In this document: one piece after another, positions 7,726-16,302 of the stretch
How positions within the stretch are numbered: position 1 is the stretch's first letter
How the letters are laid out: every line of letters begins with the position of its first letter
Source of the DNA: Geomonas oryzae
Lineage (GTDB): Bacteria > Desulfobacterota > Desulfuromonadia > Geobacterales > Geobacteraceae
Direction: 5' to 3'
DNA: 64,000 nucleotides
Assembly: GCF_004117875.1 (NCBI RefSeq)
Contig: NZ_RAHW01000003.1
Span: forward strand, 372,001 to 436,000
Made by a program: the position numbers and the translations under genes
Notes under the pieces: generated by a model
Database searches by the model: none
Told to the model about the DNA's origin: nothing
Seen by the model: only the letters and a program-made list of their open reading frames with translations

Positions 7726-9429
7726 ATCAAAGGACTGCACGGTAATCTGACAGGACTGAAACCGAGCCAGGTTAAGAGGCTGGAGAGGCTGTACCGCCGC
7801 CGGGTCAAGCCGGGCGAGGTGATCTCGCTGGAACTGGCCCGCGAGCTCTCCGACATCTCGCTGGAGATCCGGCGCCAGTTGGCCATCCTCATCAGCCGCA
7901 TCGGCGAGGTCGCCTATGTGGTGGTCGGGGACGAGCGGGGCATCATGATCCCCGCCCTGGACGAGTACCCGCTCGGCAGAAGGCTTCTGCGCGGGGTGCG
8001 CCTCGTGCACACGCACCTCAAGGGCGAAACGCTCACCGACGATGACTTGACCGACCTCTCGCTTTTAAGACTGGACCTGATCGCCGCACTGCAGCTCACC
8101 CAGAACGCGGACCGCTTCTCCATCCAGACCGCGGCGCTCACCCCGCCCAACGGCGGCACCCTCCCCTATCACGTGGAGGCCTCGGTCCCCTTCCAGAAGT
8201 TCGACCTCGATTTCCGCAGCTTCGTGGAGACCCTGGAACAGACCATGGAGCGCGGTCTGAAGGAAGGAACGGTGGTGGGGACAGGCGAGGAGCGCGGCAT
8301 CCTCATCTCGGTCACCCAGCGCCCGCTCGAGGAGGCGGTCGACTCCATAGAAGAGCTGAAGGAGCTCGCCCGCACCGCCGGGGTCGGCGTCCTCGATACC
8401 GTCATCCAGCGCCCAAAGGAATTCAACCCGCGCTACCTCTTGGGCGAAGGGAAGATCCGCGAGGTGGTCATAAAGGCGCTGCAGTTCGGCGCGACCATGC
8501 TCGTCTTCGACCAGGAGCTCTCCCCGACCCAGGTACGCTCCATCTCGGAGCTCACCGAGCTCAAAGTCATCGACCGCAGCCAGCTCATCCTCGACATCTT
8601 CGCCCGGCGCGCCACGACGCAGGACGGCAAGGTCCAGGTGGAACTCGCCCAGCTGAAATACCTGATGCCCAGGCTTTCCGGGCGCGGCGTGCAGATGTCG
8701 CGGCTCATGGGGGGGATCGGCGGGCGCGGCCCCGGCGAGACCAAGCTGGAGATCGACCGCCGCCGCATCCGCGACCGGATCGCGCACCTCGAGCGCGAGC
8801 TGAAGGAGCTCTCCAACGGACGCTACCAGCGGCGCCAGAAACGGGTGAAGGCGGGGATCCCCATCATCTCCATCGTGGGGTACACGAACGCGGGCAAGTC
8901 GACCCTGCTGAACACGATGACGAAGAGCGAGGTGTTCACCGAGGACCTGCTCTTCGCCACCCTGGACACCTCATCGCGCCGCCTGCGCTTCCCGATGGAC
9001 CGCGAGGTGATCATCACCGACACGGTCGGTTTCATAAGGAGCCTCCCCAAGTCGCTCATGGGCGCCTTCAAGGCGACCCTGGAGGAGCTGAAGGACGCGG
9101 ATCTTCTGATCCATCTCGTCGACTGCTCGAACCCGCGCATGGAGGAACAGATCAACCAGGTGAACACCATCCTGGCCGAGCTGGAATTGAGCCAGAAGCC
9201 GATGCTGCTCGTCTTCAACAAGATGGATCTCCTCCCCGAGCTGAAAAAGGGGGATCCCCTCGCCTTCATGAAGGTTCGGCAGCTGACGCGCAAGTACGGC
9301 GCGATCACCATAAGCGCCTCGGACCGAAAGAGCCTCGAGCCGCTCATGAAGGAGCTGCAGCACCGTTTCTGGCATGACGTCGAGGACTACCAGGCGCCCA
9401 GTCAGCATGACGAGGAGACAGAGGAGTAG
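7726..9429 (+). CDS. hflX: HflX-family ribosome-associated GTPase, apparent ATC start
   Basis: GTPase that binds and splits stalled ribosomes under stress. The GTPase core has G1 GYTNAGKSTL, switch DTVGFIRSLP and NKMD, preceded by the HflX segment PRLSGRGVQMSRLMGGIGGRGPGE. The N-terminal part (GNLTGLKPSQVKRLERLYRRR) is clearly coding and in frame from just after the fabI stop. Yet no ATG, GTG or TTG occurs in frame until GTG 7819, which would delete about 31 conserved-looking residues. The only good ribosome-binding site, GGAGG at 7715-7719, sits 6 bases before ATC 7726. I therefore annotate from ATC; the true start is uncertain, the identity is not. Confidence 0.93.
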   Translation: MKGLHGNLTGLKPSQVKRLERLYRRRVKPGEVISLELARELSDISLEIRRQLAILISRIGEVAYVVVGDERGIMIPALDEYPLGRRLLRGVRLVHTHLKGETLTDDDLTDLSLLRLDLIAALQLTQNADRFSIQTAALTPPNGGTLPYHVEASVPFQKFDLDFRSFVETLEQTMERGLKEGTVVGTGEERGILISVTQRPLEEAVDSIEELKELARTAGVGVLDTVIQRPKEFNPRYLLGEGKIREVVIKALQFGATMLVFDQELSPTQVRSISELTELKVIDRSQLILDIFARRATTQDGKVQVELAQLKYLMPRLSGRGVQMSRLMGGIGGRGPGETKLEIDRRRIRDRIAHLERELKELSNGRYQRRQKRVKAGIPIISIVGYTNAGKSTLLNTMTKSEVFTEDLLFATLDTSSRRLRFPMDREVIITDTVGFIRSLPKSLMGAFKATLEELKDADLLIHLVDCSNPRMEEQINQVNTILAELELSQKPMLLVFNKMDLLPELKKGDPLAFMKVRQLTRKYGAITISASDRKSLEPLMKELQHRFWHDVEDYQAPSQHDEETEE

Positions 9430-9474
9430 CCCCAAGCGCAGCGCCGTTAATTCCGAAGGAGAACCGCTCTTTAC

Positions 9475-10092
9475 ATGGACCAGCAAGCGATCATCTACGC
9501 CCTCGACCTCCTGGGGACCGTCGCCTTCGCCGCCTCCGGCGCACTTGCCGGCGTGCGCCGGGGCATGGACCTTCTCGGCGTCATCGTCTTAGGCATCGTC
9601 ACCGCCACCGGCGGCGGCGTCATCCGCGACGTGCTGTTGAACGACACCCCTCCCTTCTGCTTCAAAAACGAACTCTACCTCTATCTCGCCGTCGCCGCCT
9701 CGGTGATCGTCTTCATGACCCCCACGAGCTTCGAGAAGATGAACCGGGCCATGCTCCTTCTGGACGCACTCGGTCTTGGCACCTTCCTCGTCATCGGCAC
9801 ATCCAAGGCGCTCCATTTCAACCTGGGGCTCATGGGTGCGATCATCATGGGGGTCATGACGGCGACCTGCGGCGGGCTCGTGCGCGACACCCTGAGCAAC
9901 GAAATCCCGCTCATCCTGCAGCGCGAGATCTACGCTTCGGCCTGCGTTGTGGGGGGCGCCCTCTTCTATTTCCTGCACCACACCGCCGTCCCCACTCCCG
10001 TAAACCTGACCGTCTCGGCCCTCACCGTGATCGCCATCAGGGTAACCGCCATCGTCAAAGGTTGGCAGTTGCCGCGCGGACAAGCGCTCTAG
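9475..10092 (+). CDS. TRIC-type cation channel family membrane protein (YicG/UPF0126)
   Basis: An integral membrane protein of 205 residues with six or seven hydrophobic segments and the family's duplicated layout. Each half carries a glycine-rich helix and an RD motif: TATGGGVIRDVLLNDTPP in the first half, TATCGGLVRDTLSNEIPL in the second. Homologues of eukaryotic TRIC channels conduct monovalent cations; the bacterial role is little known. The start is ATG 9475, after GAAGGAGAAC. It follows hflX and precedes a Nudix gene with a 3-base gap, so the three are probably co-transcribed. Confidence 0.92.
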   Translation: MDQQAIIYALDLLGTVAFAASGALAGVRRGMDLLGVIVLGIVTATGGGVIRDVLLNDTPPFCFKNELYLYLAVAASVIVFMTPTSFEKMNRAMLLLDALGLGTFLVIGTSKALHFNLGLMGAIIMGVMTATCGGLVRDTLSNEIPLILQREIYASACVVGGALFYFLHHTAVPTPVNLTVSALTVIAIRVTAIVKGWQLPRGQAL

Positions 10093-10095
10093 CCG

Positions 10096-10551
10096 GTGGC
10101 CAAGCGAAGCGCCGGACTGATCATGTACCGCGTCCGCGAAGGAAAGGCGGAACTGCTCCTCGTGCACCCCGGCGGTCCGTTCTGGGCGAAAAAGGACACG
10201 GGCGCCTGGTGCATCCCCAAAGGTGAGTACCCGGAAGGAGAAGCCCCCCTTGAGGCGGCGCGACGCGAATTCCTCGAGGAAACCGGACTGGAGGCAACGG
10301 GACCGTTTCTTGAACTTTCCGAGATCAAACAGGCGGGGGGGAAACTGGTGAAGGCATGGGCTTTCGCCGGGGACTGCGATCCGGAATCAATCATCAGCAA
10401 CACCTTCACCATGGAGTGGCCGCCCCGCTCCGGAAAAGAAGCCACCTTCCCCGAGGTCGACCGCGCAGGCTGGTTCGACTTCGCCGCCGCAAGAGAGAAA
10501 ATCCTTCCCAGCCAGCTCCCCCTGATCGACCAGCTCGCCGCCCTCATCTGA
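10096..10551 (+). CDS. Nudix hydrolase
   Basis: A 151-residue protein with a GTG start 3 bases after the TRIC stop. The complete Nudix box G-x5-E-x7-REUxEExGU is present as GEYPEGE...RREFLEETGL. The N-terminal RSAGLIMYRVREGKAELLLVHPGGPFWAKKDTGAWCIPKGE resembles the NTP pyrophosphohydrolase group that includes diadenosine polyphosphate hydrolases. The exact substrate cannot be assigned. Confidence 0.92.
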   Translation: MAKRSAGLIMYRVREGKAELLLVHPGGPFWAKKDTGAWCIPKGEYPEGEAPLEAARREFLEETGLEATGPFLELSEIKQAGGKLVKAWAFAGDCDPESIISNTFTMEWPPRSGKEATFPEVDRAGWFDFAAAREKILPSQLPLIDQLAALI

Positions 10552-10666
10552 CCCCATTTCTGTTCAAGCCGTTGCAGTTACTCTCATAAAACAAGGACCG
10601 TCTGAAATAAAACCGCTTCTCTTCATCGCTTGCACATTTTTTCCTTACTTATTTTATCGTATACAC

Positions 10667-10693
10667 TCAAGTCTCCGACAATACGGACGATAG
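10667..10693 (+). promoter_or_regulatory. Candidate sigma-28 (FliA) promoter of MCP1
   Basis: TCAAGTCT (10667-10674), 11 bases, then GACGATAG (10686-10693). Compared with the enterobacterial consensus TAAAGTTT-N11-GCCGATAA, 12 of 16 positions match. The leader that follows contains the hairpin AAACCCG/CGGGTTT (10735-10750). Confidence 0.6.
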
Positions 10694-10734
10694 GTGTAGG
10701 CAGCTCATCACTCAGAGCGTTTCTATTGCCATAG

Positions 10735-10750
10735 AAACCCGGTCGGGTTT
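10735..10750 (+). other. Leader hairpin upstream of MCP1
   Basis: AAACCCG pairs with CGGGTTT across a very short loop in the MCP1 leader, about 50 bases before the ATG. No poly-T tract follows immediately, so it is not a clear terminator. I compared the leader mentally with c-di-GMP (GEMM) riboswitch motifs and found no match. Confidence 0.45.
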
Positions 10751-10797
10751 TACTCCGGACAGCGCAAATACACGAAAAAGTAAAACAGGAGAAAGGC

Positions 10798-12978
10798 ATG
10801 AAGATCCAGGACATGAAGATCGGTGTACGACTGAGCGTGGGTTTCGGCATCATCCTTCTGCTGCTTCTTGCCATCGGCGCCATCAGCGTCTTCGGCATGC
10901 TCAGGATGGACAACAATATGGAAACCATCGTGAAGAAGGACTATGGCAAGATCAAACTGGCCAACGAGGCCTCGAAGAACGTTACCGCCATCGTCTCCAG
11001 CATCCAGAGCATGGTCCTCGCTTCCGACCCGGCCGCGCGACGCGAGGAGAACAAGAAAATCGAGCTCACCCGGCAACAATACAAAACGGCGATGGACCAG
11101 TTGGAAAAGCTGGAACAGACCGAGCAGGGAAAGGCGCTGATCGCGAAGGCCAAGCAGTCGCTCGACAACGCCCGCAAGGCGAACAACCAGGCGATCGACC
11201 TCGCCATGGCGGGGGACACGACCCGCGCGGCGGCGACCTTCGACAAGGAGGGAGCGCCCCTTTGCGCAGCGATACAGAGCGCCTTCAACGAGCTGGTGAA
11301 ATACCAGGAACAGGGGATCGACGATCGCTACCTCGCTGCGGTCAAGGTTTCCTCCAGTGCCCGCACCTTCGCCGTTTCGCTCGCCTTCCTCGCCATCGCC
11401 ATCGGCAGCCTGATCGCCTTCTGTATCACCCGCAGCATAAGCCGCCCGGTGAGCGCCCTTTCGGCCTGTGCCGACCGCCTTGCGCTCGGTGATGTCGAGG
11501 TGGTGATCGACACCGAGGGCAAAGACGAGATCGCCACGCTGGCGCGCTCCTTCAAGAACATGGCGGACAACATAAAGGAGGCGTCCCTAGCTGCCGAAAG
11601 GGTGGCGCACGGCGACCTCACCGTCCAGGTCAGCCAGAAGTCGGAGCACGACCTGATGGGCAAGAACCTCTCGGTCATGATCGCCACCATCGGCAGGCTG
11701 AGCGGAGCGATGAACGAGCTGATCCAGGCGGTACGCGAAGGGAAACTGGCGGCTCGCGGCGACGCGGCCCAATTCCAGGGGGCGTGGGGCGAGCTCATCG
11801 CCGGGCAGAACCGGCTCATAGAGGCGTTCGTCCAGCCGATCGACGTCACCTCCCGGAACCTGGAGCGCATCTCCAAGGGGGATATCCCCGAGAAGATCAC
11901 CGAGACCTACTACGGCGACTTCAACGACATCAAGAACAGCCTGAACCTCCTGATCGACGCGAACAACGACGCCACCAGGCTCGCCCGCGAGATCGCCGAC
12001 GGCAACCTTCTCCTCGAGGTGAAGCAGCGCTCGGAGAACGACGGGCTGATGCAGGCGCTCTCCAACATGGTGCAGAACCTGACCCGGGTGGTGCGCGACG
12101 TGAAGCAGGCGGCGGACAACGTGACTACCGGCAGCCAGGAGTTGAGCGCAACCTCGGAGCAGATGTCGCAGGGGGCAAGCGAGCAGGCGGCGAGCGCCGA
12201 GGAGGCGAGCGCGTCGATGGAGCAGATGACCTCTAACATCCGGCAGAACGCGGACAACTCGATGCAGACCGAGAAGATAGCGGTGAAATCGGCCGGCGAC
12301 GCGAACGAAAGCGGCAAGGCGGTGGAAAGGACGGTCGCTGCCATGAAGGAAATCGCGTCCAAGACCTCGATCATCGAGGAGATCGCACGTCAGACGAACC
12401 TGCTCGCGCTGAACGCGGCCATCGAGGCGGCGCGGGCCGGCGAGCACGGCAAGGGGTTCGCGGTGGTGGCAAGCGAGGTGAGAAAGCTCGCCGAGCGCAG
12501 TCAGAAGGCGGCCGGGGAGATCGGCGATCTGTCCCTCACCTCGGTGGAGGTGGCCGAGCACGCCGGGAACCTGCTGCAGGCGCTCGTACCCGATATCCAC
12601 AGGACCGCGGAACTGGTGCAGGAGATCTCGGCTGCGTGCAAGGAGCAGGACTCCGGAGCCGAGCAGATAAACCGCGCCATCCAGCAACTGGACCAGGTGA
12701 TCCAGCAAAACGCCGGCGCCTCCGAGGAGATGGCGTCGACCGCGGAAGAACTCGCCTCCCAGGCGGAACAGCTGCAGACTACCATCGCCTTCTTCAAGGT
12801 GGGCGCGGGGGGAGAACAGCAGGTCAGAAGGCCGGCGGCCGCAAAGCAGCAGACGTCGCGGAAGGAGAACACCCAGAAGCTCACGCACGCAGGCATCCAG
12901 GTGCGTGAGTACCCGGGGGTAAGCCTCGATATGGCGGCCAACGAGAGCCTGCTGCAGGCGGGGTTCGAGAGGTACTAG
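10798..12978 (+). CDS. Methyl-accepting chemotaxis protein with 4HB sensor and multiple HAMP units (MCP1)
   Basis: Transmembrane chemoreceptor of 726 residues; ATG 10798 follows GGAGAAAGGC. TM1 is about residues 12-35. The periplasmic region (36-190) looks like a four-helix-bundle sensor, and TM2 is about 195-215. After HAMP 1, three more HAMP-like repeats follow ([24 protein letters not shown]), then the signalling domain with the hairpin tip [21 protein letters not shown] 60-residue linker leads to the C-terminal tail AGFERY, which resembles CheR/CheB-tethering pentapeptides. MCP2 has a near-identical signalling domain. A sigma-28-like promoter precedes it. Confidence 0.96.
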   Translation: MKIQDMKIGVRLSVGFGIILLLLLAIGAISVFGMLRMDNNMETIVKKDYGKIKLANEASKNVTAIVSSIQSMVLASDPAARREENKKIELTRQQYKTAMDQLEKLEQTEQGKALIAKAKQSLDNARKANNQAIDLAMAGDTTRAAATFDKEGAPLCAAIQSAFNELVKYQEQGIDDRYLAAVKVSSSARTFAVSLAFLAIAIGSLIAFCITRSISRPVSALSACADRLALGDVEVVIDTEGKDEIATLARSFKNMADNIKEASLAAERVAHGDLTVQVSQKSEHDLMGKNLSVMIATIGRLSGAMNELIQAVREGKLAARGDAAQFQGAWGELIAGQNRLIEAFVQPIDVTSRNLERISKGDIPEKITETYYGDFNDIKNSLNLLIDANNDATRLAREIADGNLLLEVKQRSENDGLMQALSNMVQNLTRVVRDVKQAADNVTTGSQELSATSEQMSQGASEQAASAEEASASMEQMTSNIRQNADNSMQTEKIAVKSAGDANESGKAVERTVAAMKEIASKTSIIEEIARQTNLLALNAAIEAARAGEHGKGFAVVASEVRKLAERSQKAAGEIGDLSLTSVEVAEHAGNLLQALVPDIHRTAELVQEISAACKEQDSGAEQINRAIQQLDQVIQQNAGASEEMASTAEELASQAEQLQTTIAFFKVGAGGEQQVRRPAAAKQQTSRKENTQKLTHAGIQVREYPGVSLDMAANESLLQAGFERY

Positions 12979-13021
12979 GGTAGAATCTGCGAGAAATCTT
13001 CGCCGGATGAGAACAAAAGTT

Positions 13022-13043
13022 AAGGCGGCCGCGAGGCCGCCTT
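13022..13043. terminator. Bidirectional terminator between MCP1 and rtcA
   Basis: Stem AAGGCGGCC / GGCCGCCTT with loop GCGA, followed by TTTT on the plus strand. It lies between convergent genes. Confidence 0.85.
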
Positions 13044-13050
13044 TTCTCGT

Positions 13051-14100
13051 TCAATCTCCCGGGAGTGTCGGGGTGATGGTCACCGTCCCGGGTTCCCCCT
13101 CGCGGCCGTCGATGCTGCTTGAAAGCTCCAGGAAGAGCCCGGCGACGCTCAGGTTGGTGGTGAGGTGTCTGGTGATGCGCGAGGTGCGGAAAACCGACCT
13201 GCCGCGGGCACGGGCGAGGTAGATGACGAGTTGGTCGGCCAGGTGCGGGTCGACGGGCGCCCCGTTTTCGTGGTGTGCCAGAAACTCCAGCGCGGCCTCG
13301 CTCCCAACCTGCTCCGCCGGCTTGCCCCGCTCTCCGAGCGCGGTGAAGCCGGCGGTGCCACGCTCGTACTTCCCCTTGATGAAGATGAAGGTCCCCTGCC
13401 CGAACACCTGCGGCTCGATTACCTCGATGTCCATGGGGATGCCACGTTCCACCTTCCCGCGCATGACCAAAAGTGCTGACTGAAGCTGCCGCTCCGCGAT
13501 GCTCCTCGGAAGGTTTCCAACCGCCGAGACGATACGGATGCCGGTGAGTCGTCCTCTTTCCATAGAGGTCACGGGAGCCGGTTCCCCCTCCGGTTCAACG
13601 GTGCAGCCGATCCGCCCTCCCCCTTTGGGATAGAATCCGAAGGAGCGGGATATCGGCTCGCCCCTGACGCCTAACGCCTCTATGGAAGGCCAGAATACCT
13701 CGGAGAAATAGTGCCAGGAAGGGCTGAAGGGGACGTGAGTGCCGCCGGTCACCATGACGCGGCTCGACTTTCGTGCCGAGGCGAGCGGCGGGATCAAGGT
13801 CTGCAGCACCAGGGTCGCCGCTCCCGCCGTCCCAATGTCGAAGCTGTATTCGCCCGGCGCGATGCCGTCGGGAAGGAAGCTGAGCTCGGGAGAGCCCAGG
13901 CGGTCACCGGCTACGTTGGCGGAGGTGATGCGTGCCGCCGCCTGCACCGCCATAAGGTGCTGGCGCATGAGGCCCGACTTCTCGCGGTTCTTCCTTATGT
14001 TGAAGATGCGAAAGCCCTGGCCGGTCAGACAGGCAAGGCTCAGCGCGCTCCTGAGCACCTGCCCTCCCCCTTCGCCCATACTCCCGTCGATCTCGATCAT
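13051..14100 (-). CDS. rtcA: RNA 3'-terminal phosphate cyclase RtcA
   Basis: Converts RNA 3'-phosphate ends to 2',3'-cyclic phosphates using ATP via an adenylated His. I use ATG 14100 (MIEIDGSMGEGGGQ), 6 bases after AAGG; the adjacent GTG 14103 is too close to that site. The product is 349 residues. Family marks are GSMGEGGGQVLRSAL, NIRKNREKSGLMRQH, GTAGAATLVLQTL, FYPKGGG and the catalytic His in DPHLADQLVIYLA. No rtcB is seen nearby and no rtcR-type regulator is adjacent. It lies 11 bases after the phosphofructokinase stop, an unusual partner. Confidence 0.97.
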   Translation of the reverse strand: MIEIDGSMGEGGGQVLRSALSLACLTGQGFRIFNIRKNREKSGLMRQHLMAVQAAARITSANVAGDRLGSPELSFLPDGIAPGEYSFDIGTAGAATLVLQTLIPPLASARKSSRVMVTGGTHVPFSPSWHYFSEVFWPSIEALGVRGEPISRSFGFYPKGGGRIGCTVEPEGEPAPVTSMERGRLTGIRIVSAVGNLPRSIAERQLQSALLVMRGKVERGIPMDIEVIEPQVFGQGTFIFIKGKYERGTAGFTALGERGKPAEQVGSEAALEFLAHHENGAPVDPHLADQLVIYLARARGRSVFRTSRITRHLTTNLSVAGLFLELSSSIDGREGEPGTVTITPTLPGD

Positions 14101-14111
14101 CACGCACCTTC

Positions 14112-15284
14112 TCAGTAAAGGAACATCGGCTTGCCCAAAACGTGCCGCACCTTGGGGCGATACTCCGTGGTGTCGTACAGCTCCGCCACGTCCACCCGCT
14201 TCTCTCCCTGCATGATGGTGCTGATCGGGATGTGGCGGTAGGTCCCACCCTGCATGGCGACCATGCGCCCGGACATCCCCTCGCCGATCAGATCCATGGT
14301 CATGTTGGCGTAGTTGTAGGCGACCATGAGGTCGAGGGAGTCCGGCGCCCCGCTGCGCATGAGATAAGAGAGCTGCTGGTAGATGATGTGGGAGCCTGTT
14401 AGTTTTTTCACCGCCTCGCTCACCACGACGCCGATCCCGCCGAGCTTCTTGTGGCCGTAGGCATCCTCCTGGCCGTACTCGACGATCTGTCCCCCCACCA
14501 TGGAGGCCCCTTCCGAGATGGTCACCATGGCGTAGTTGCTCCGGTTCCCCTTCTTGTCCTCCTGCAAAAGCGCCGAGAGCCGCTCGACATCGAAGGGGAC
14601 CTCGGAGATGAGCGCACGGTCCACGCCGGCCAGGTATGCCGAGATGAGCGAGGTCTCGCCTGAATTGCGCCCGAAGAGCTCGACCACGGCGATGCGCTCG
14701 TGTGAACCGGCGCTCGTGCGCAGGTTGTGGATGAAGTTGACGCTCCTGGTCACCGCGGTGGAAAAGCCGATGCAGTAGTCGGTGCCGAAGACGTCGTTGT
14801 CCATGGTCTTCGGTATCGCCACGATGGGAACCCCCTCGCGGTTAAGCCGTTCGGCGTAGCTCAAGGTGTCGTCCCCACCGATCGGGATCAGCGCATCGAT
14901 CCCCAGGTGCTCGAGGTTTTTCAGGACGTGGCCGGTGAAGTCGTGGTGGCCGGGCGCAGAGGGGTCGAAGTCGGCGCCCCGCAGGAAATCGGGGACGTCG
15001 GCCGTCGCCACCTTGCCGGGGTTCGTGCGGCTCGTATGCAGGAAAGTGCCGCCGGTGCGGTCGACGGTGCGCACCTCCTGGCGGTCAAGCGGGAGGATCG
15101 TCTTTTCCCACGACTCGGGATCCTCGCGGTCGTAGGCCAAAAGGCCGCCCCAGCCGCGCCGGATGCCGATGACACGGTACCCCTTTTCCGAGGCCCGTGT
15201 CACCAGGGTCTTCAGCGCCGGGTTGAGTCCCGGGACGTCGCCGCCGCCGGTCAGTACGCCTAACGTCTTCTGCCTGTCTCCCAT
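14112..15284 (-). CDS. 6-phosphofructokinase, pyrophosphate-dependent type by signature
   Basis: Phosphorylates fructose 6-phosphate in glycolysis; 390 residues. The N-terminal [10 protein letters not shown] and sugar-binding [13 protein letters not shown] and GRNSGE segments identify the PFKA superfamily. The donor-site residues are [10 protein letters not shown] and IPKTMDND. Asp at the position of E. coli Gly104 and Lys at Gly124 are the established marks of pyrophosphate-using enzymes, which work reversibly. ATP enzymes normally have GGDGS and PGTIDND. I infer PPi dependence; it has not been shown. rtcA follows after 11 bases. Confidence 0.95.
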   Translation of the reverse strand: MGDRQKTLGVLTGGGDVPGLNPALKTLVTRASEKGYRVIGIRRGWGGLLAYDREDPESWEKTILPLDRQEVRTVDRTGGTFLHTSRTNPGKVATADVPDFLRGADFDPSAPGHHDFTGHVLKNLEHLGIDALIPIGGDDTLSYAERLNREGVPIVAIPKTMDNDVFGTDYCIGFSTAVTRSVNFIHNLRTSAGSHERIAVVELFGRNSGETSLISAYLAGVDRALISEVPFDVERLSALLQEDKKGNRSNYAMVTISEGASMVGGQIVEYGQEDAYGHKKLGGIGVVVSEAVKKLTGSHIIYQQLSYLMRSGAPDSLDLMVAYNYANMTMDLIGEGMSGRMVAMQGGTYRHIPISTIMQGEKRVDVAELYDTTEYRPKVRHVLGKPMFLY

Positions 15285-15369
15285 GGCTCGCTCCTTTAAT
15301 GATCACGGTTAAAAAACCTTCACATTGTACAGGAGCGGGATTCCTAATCAAGAACCCGATTATGGAAAA

Positions 15370-15398
15370 GGGGACTGGCTCCGCAGGTGCCTGTCCCC
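15370..15398 (+). repeat. 29-bp palindromic intergenic repeat, copy 3
   Basis: Identical by eye to copy 1 at 5969. It sits in the 140-base gap between the small unknown gene ending at 15425 and the phosphofructokinase start. Confidence 0.9.
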
Positions 15399-15424
15399 CT
15401 TTCGACGTTGCCGGCTACGGCTAG

Positions 15425-15715
15425 TCATGTGGTGAGGTAGTAAGTGATCTCGTTGTGCCCGACCAGGAGTTCGAGTCCGAGCAGGGACGGTGATGCGCAG
15501 GGGGCGGCGCCGTAGCGCTCGAGAAGTTCCCGGGCGTGGCGGGTGCACTCCGGTGTGAAAAAGAGCTCCACCCCCTCTTCCGATTCCCGGCGGAAAAGGG
15601 CCATGGTGCGCGGACCGCCCGCGGCGCGGAAGGCCGCCGTGAAATCTTCCTTCACCCGGGCGAGCACCCCGGCGGCAGCCTCGTCCGGCAAAAGCGTCAG
15701 CAGGTACCAGTTCAT
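15425..15715 (-). CDS. Hypothetical protein coupled to DUF2889 gene
   Basis: A 96-residue protein (MNWYLLTLLPDEAAAGVLARV) whose ATG overlaps the DUF2889 stop as ATGA, so translation is coupled. A longer frame upstream only shadows the DUF2889 gene. It contains FFTPECTRHARELLERYGAAPC and no membrane segment. I do not recognise a family. The strict overlap suggests that it works with the DUF2889 protein. Confidence 0.75.
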   Translation of the reverse strand: MNWYLLTLLPDEAAAGVLARVKEDFTAAFRAAGGPRTMALFRRESEEGVELFFTPECTRHARELLERYGAAPCASPSLLGLELLVGHNEITYYLTT

Positions 15716-16179
15716 GCGGCGTCCCCTTTGCGCCCGGCGGGAGGGGTCACGTAGCCGGCGCAGGTGCCGACCAGTTTCTCGTGTATGGCATCCATCATCT
15801 CGCTCTCGTCGGTCACCCCGGCGGCAGCGCCCAGGTTGAGGGCCAGCGGAAGCAGCCCCATGAGGACGGTGCGCAGGTTGCCGCAGCCGCGCGAGCCGCC
15901 AAGGACGTCGGAGAGCTTGCGCTGCAGACCGCGGCCTATGACGAAACCGTTTAAACCGGCCATCTTCGCCGTCGCGTTGCAGCAGTCGCACGTCGGGGAC
16001 TTGCGGAACTCGGCCCACGCCGAGAGTATCTTCAGGGTCGCCACCTCGACCTTCACCTCGATGACCAGGTCGTGAAAGCGGTCTTTCATGGTTGCGGCAA
16101 GCAGCGCCGTGCCGTCGTTTTGTTTAAGCAAGCGGTAGGAGATGTCCCGCTGGAAATCCTCCATGGGGTTGAGCTGCAT
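15712..16179 (-). CDS. DUF2889-domain protein
   Basis: A 155-residue protein beginning MQLNPMEDFQRDISYRLLKQ. The pattern of an N-terminal beta-rich segment about altering and measuring (MKDRFHDLVIEVKVE), a Cys-containing SPTCDCCNA and CGNLRTVLMGLLPLAL fits DUF2889, a family of unknown function often present in Geobacter and Rhodocyclales genomes. The downstream small gene overlaps it by 4 bases. The acyl-CoA dehydrogenase gene lies 123 bases upstream on the same strand, so read-through is possible. Confidence 0.8.
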   Translation of the reverse strand: MQLNPMEDFQRDISYRLLKQNDGTALLAATMKDRFHDLVIEVKVEVATLKILSAWAEFRKSPTCDCCNATAKMAGLNGFVIGRGLQRKLSDVLGGSRGCGNLRTVLMGLLPLALNLGAAAGVTDESEMMDAIHEKLVGTCAGYVTPPAGRKGDAA

Positions 16180-16302
16180 GTATTTGCCCTTTATGCGCGA
16201 GTAATTTGGGGCCGAAGCACTCCGGCGCCGTCCGGGAGTTTCGCTGCTTGGGCGGTAGAAGTCAAGGGAAACGTGGCGCGGGGTGACGCGACCAGCAAGG
16301 CG

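Noticed and set aside
10600-10797. Possible c-di-GMP riboswitch in the MCP1 leader
   Set aside because: The GCAAACC, GAAA-tetraloop and ACGCAAAGCC landmarks are absent; only a simple hairpin is seen.
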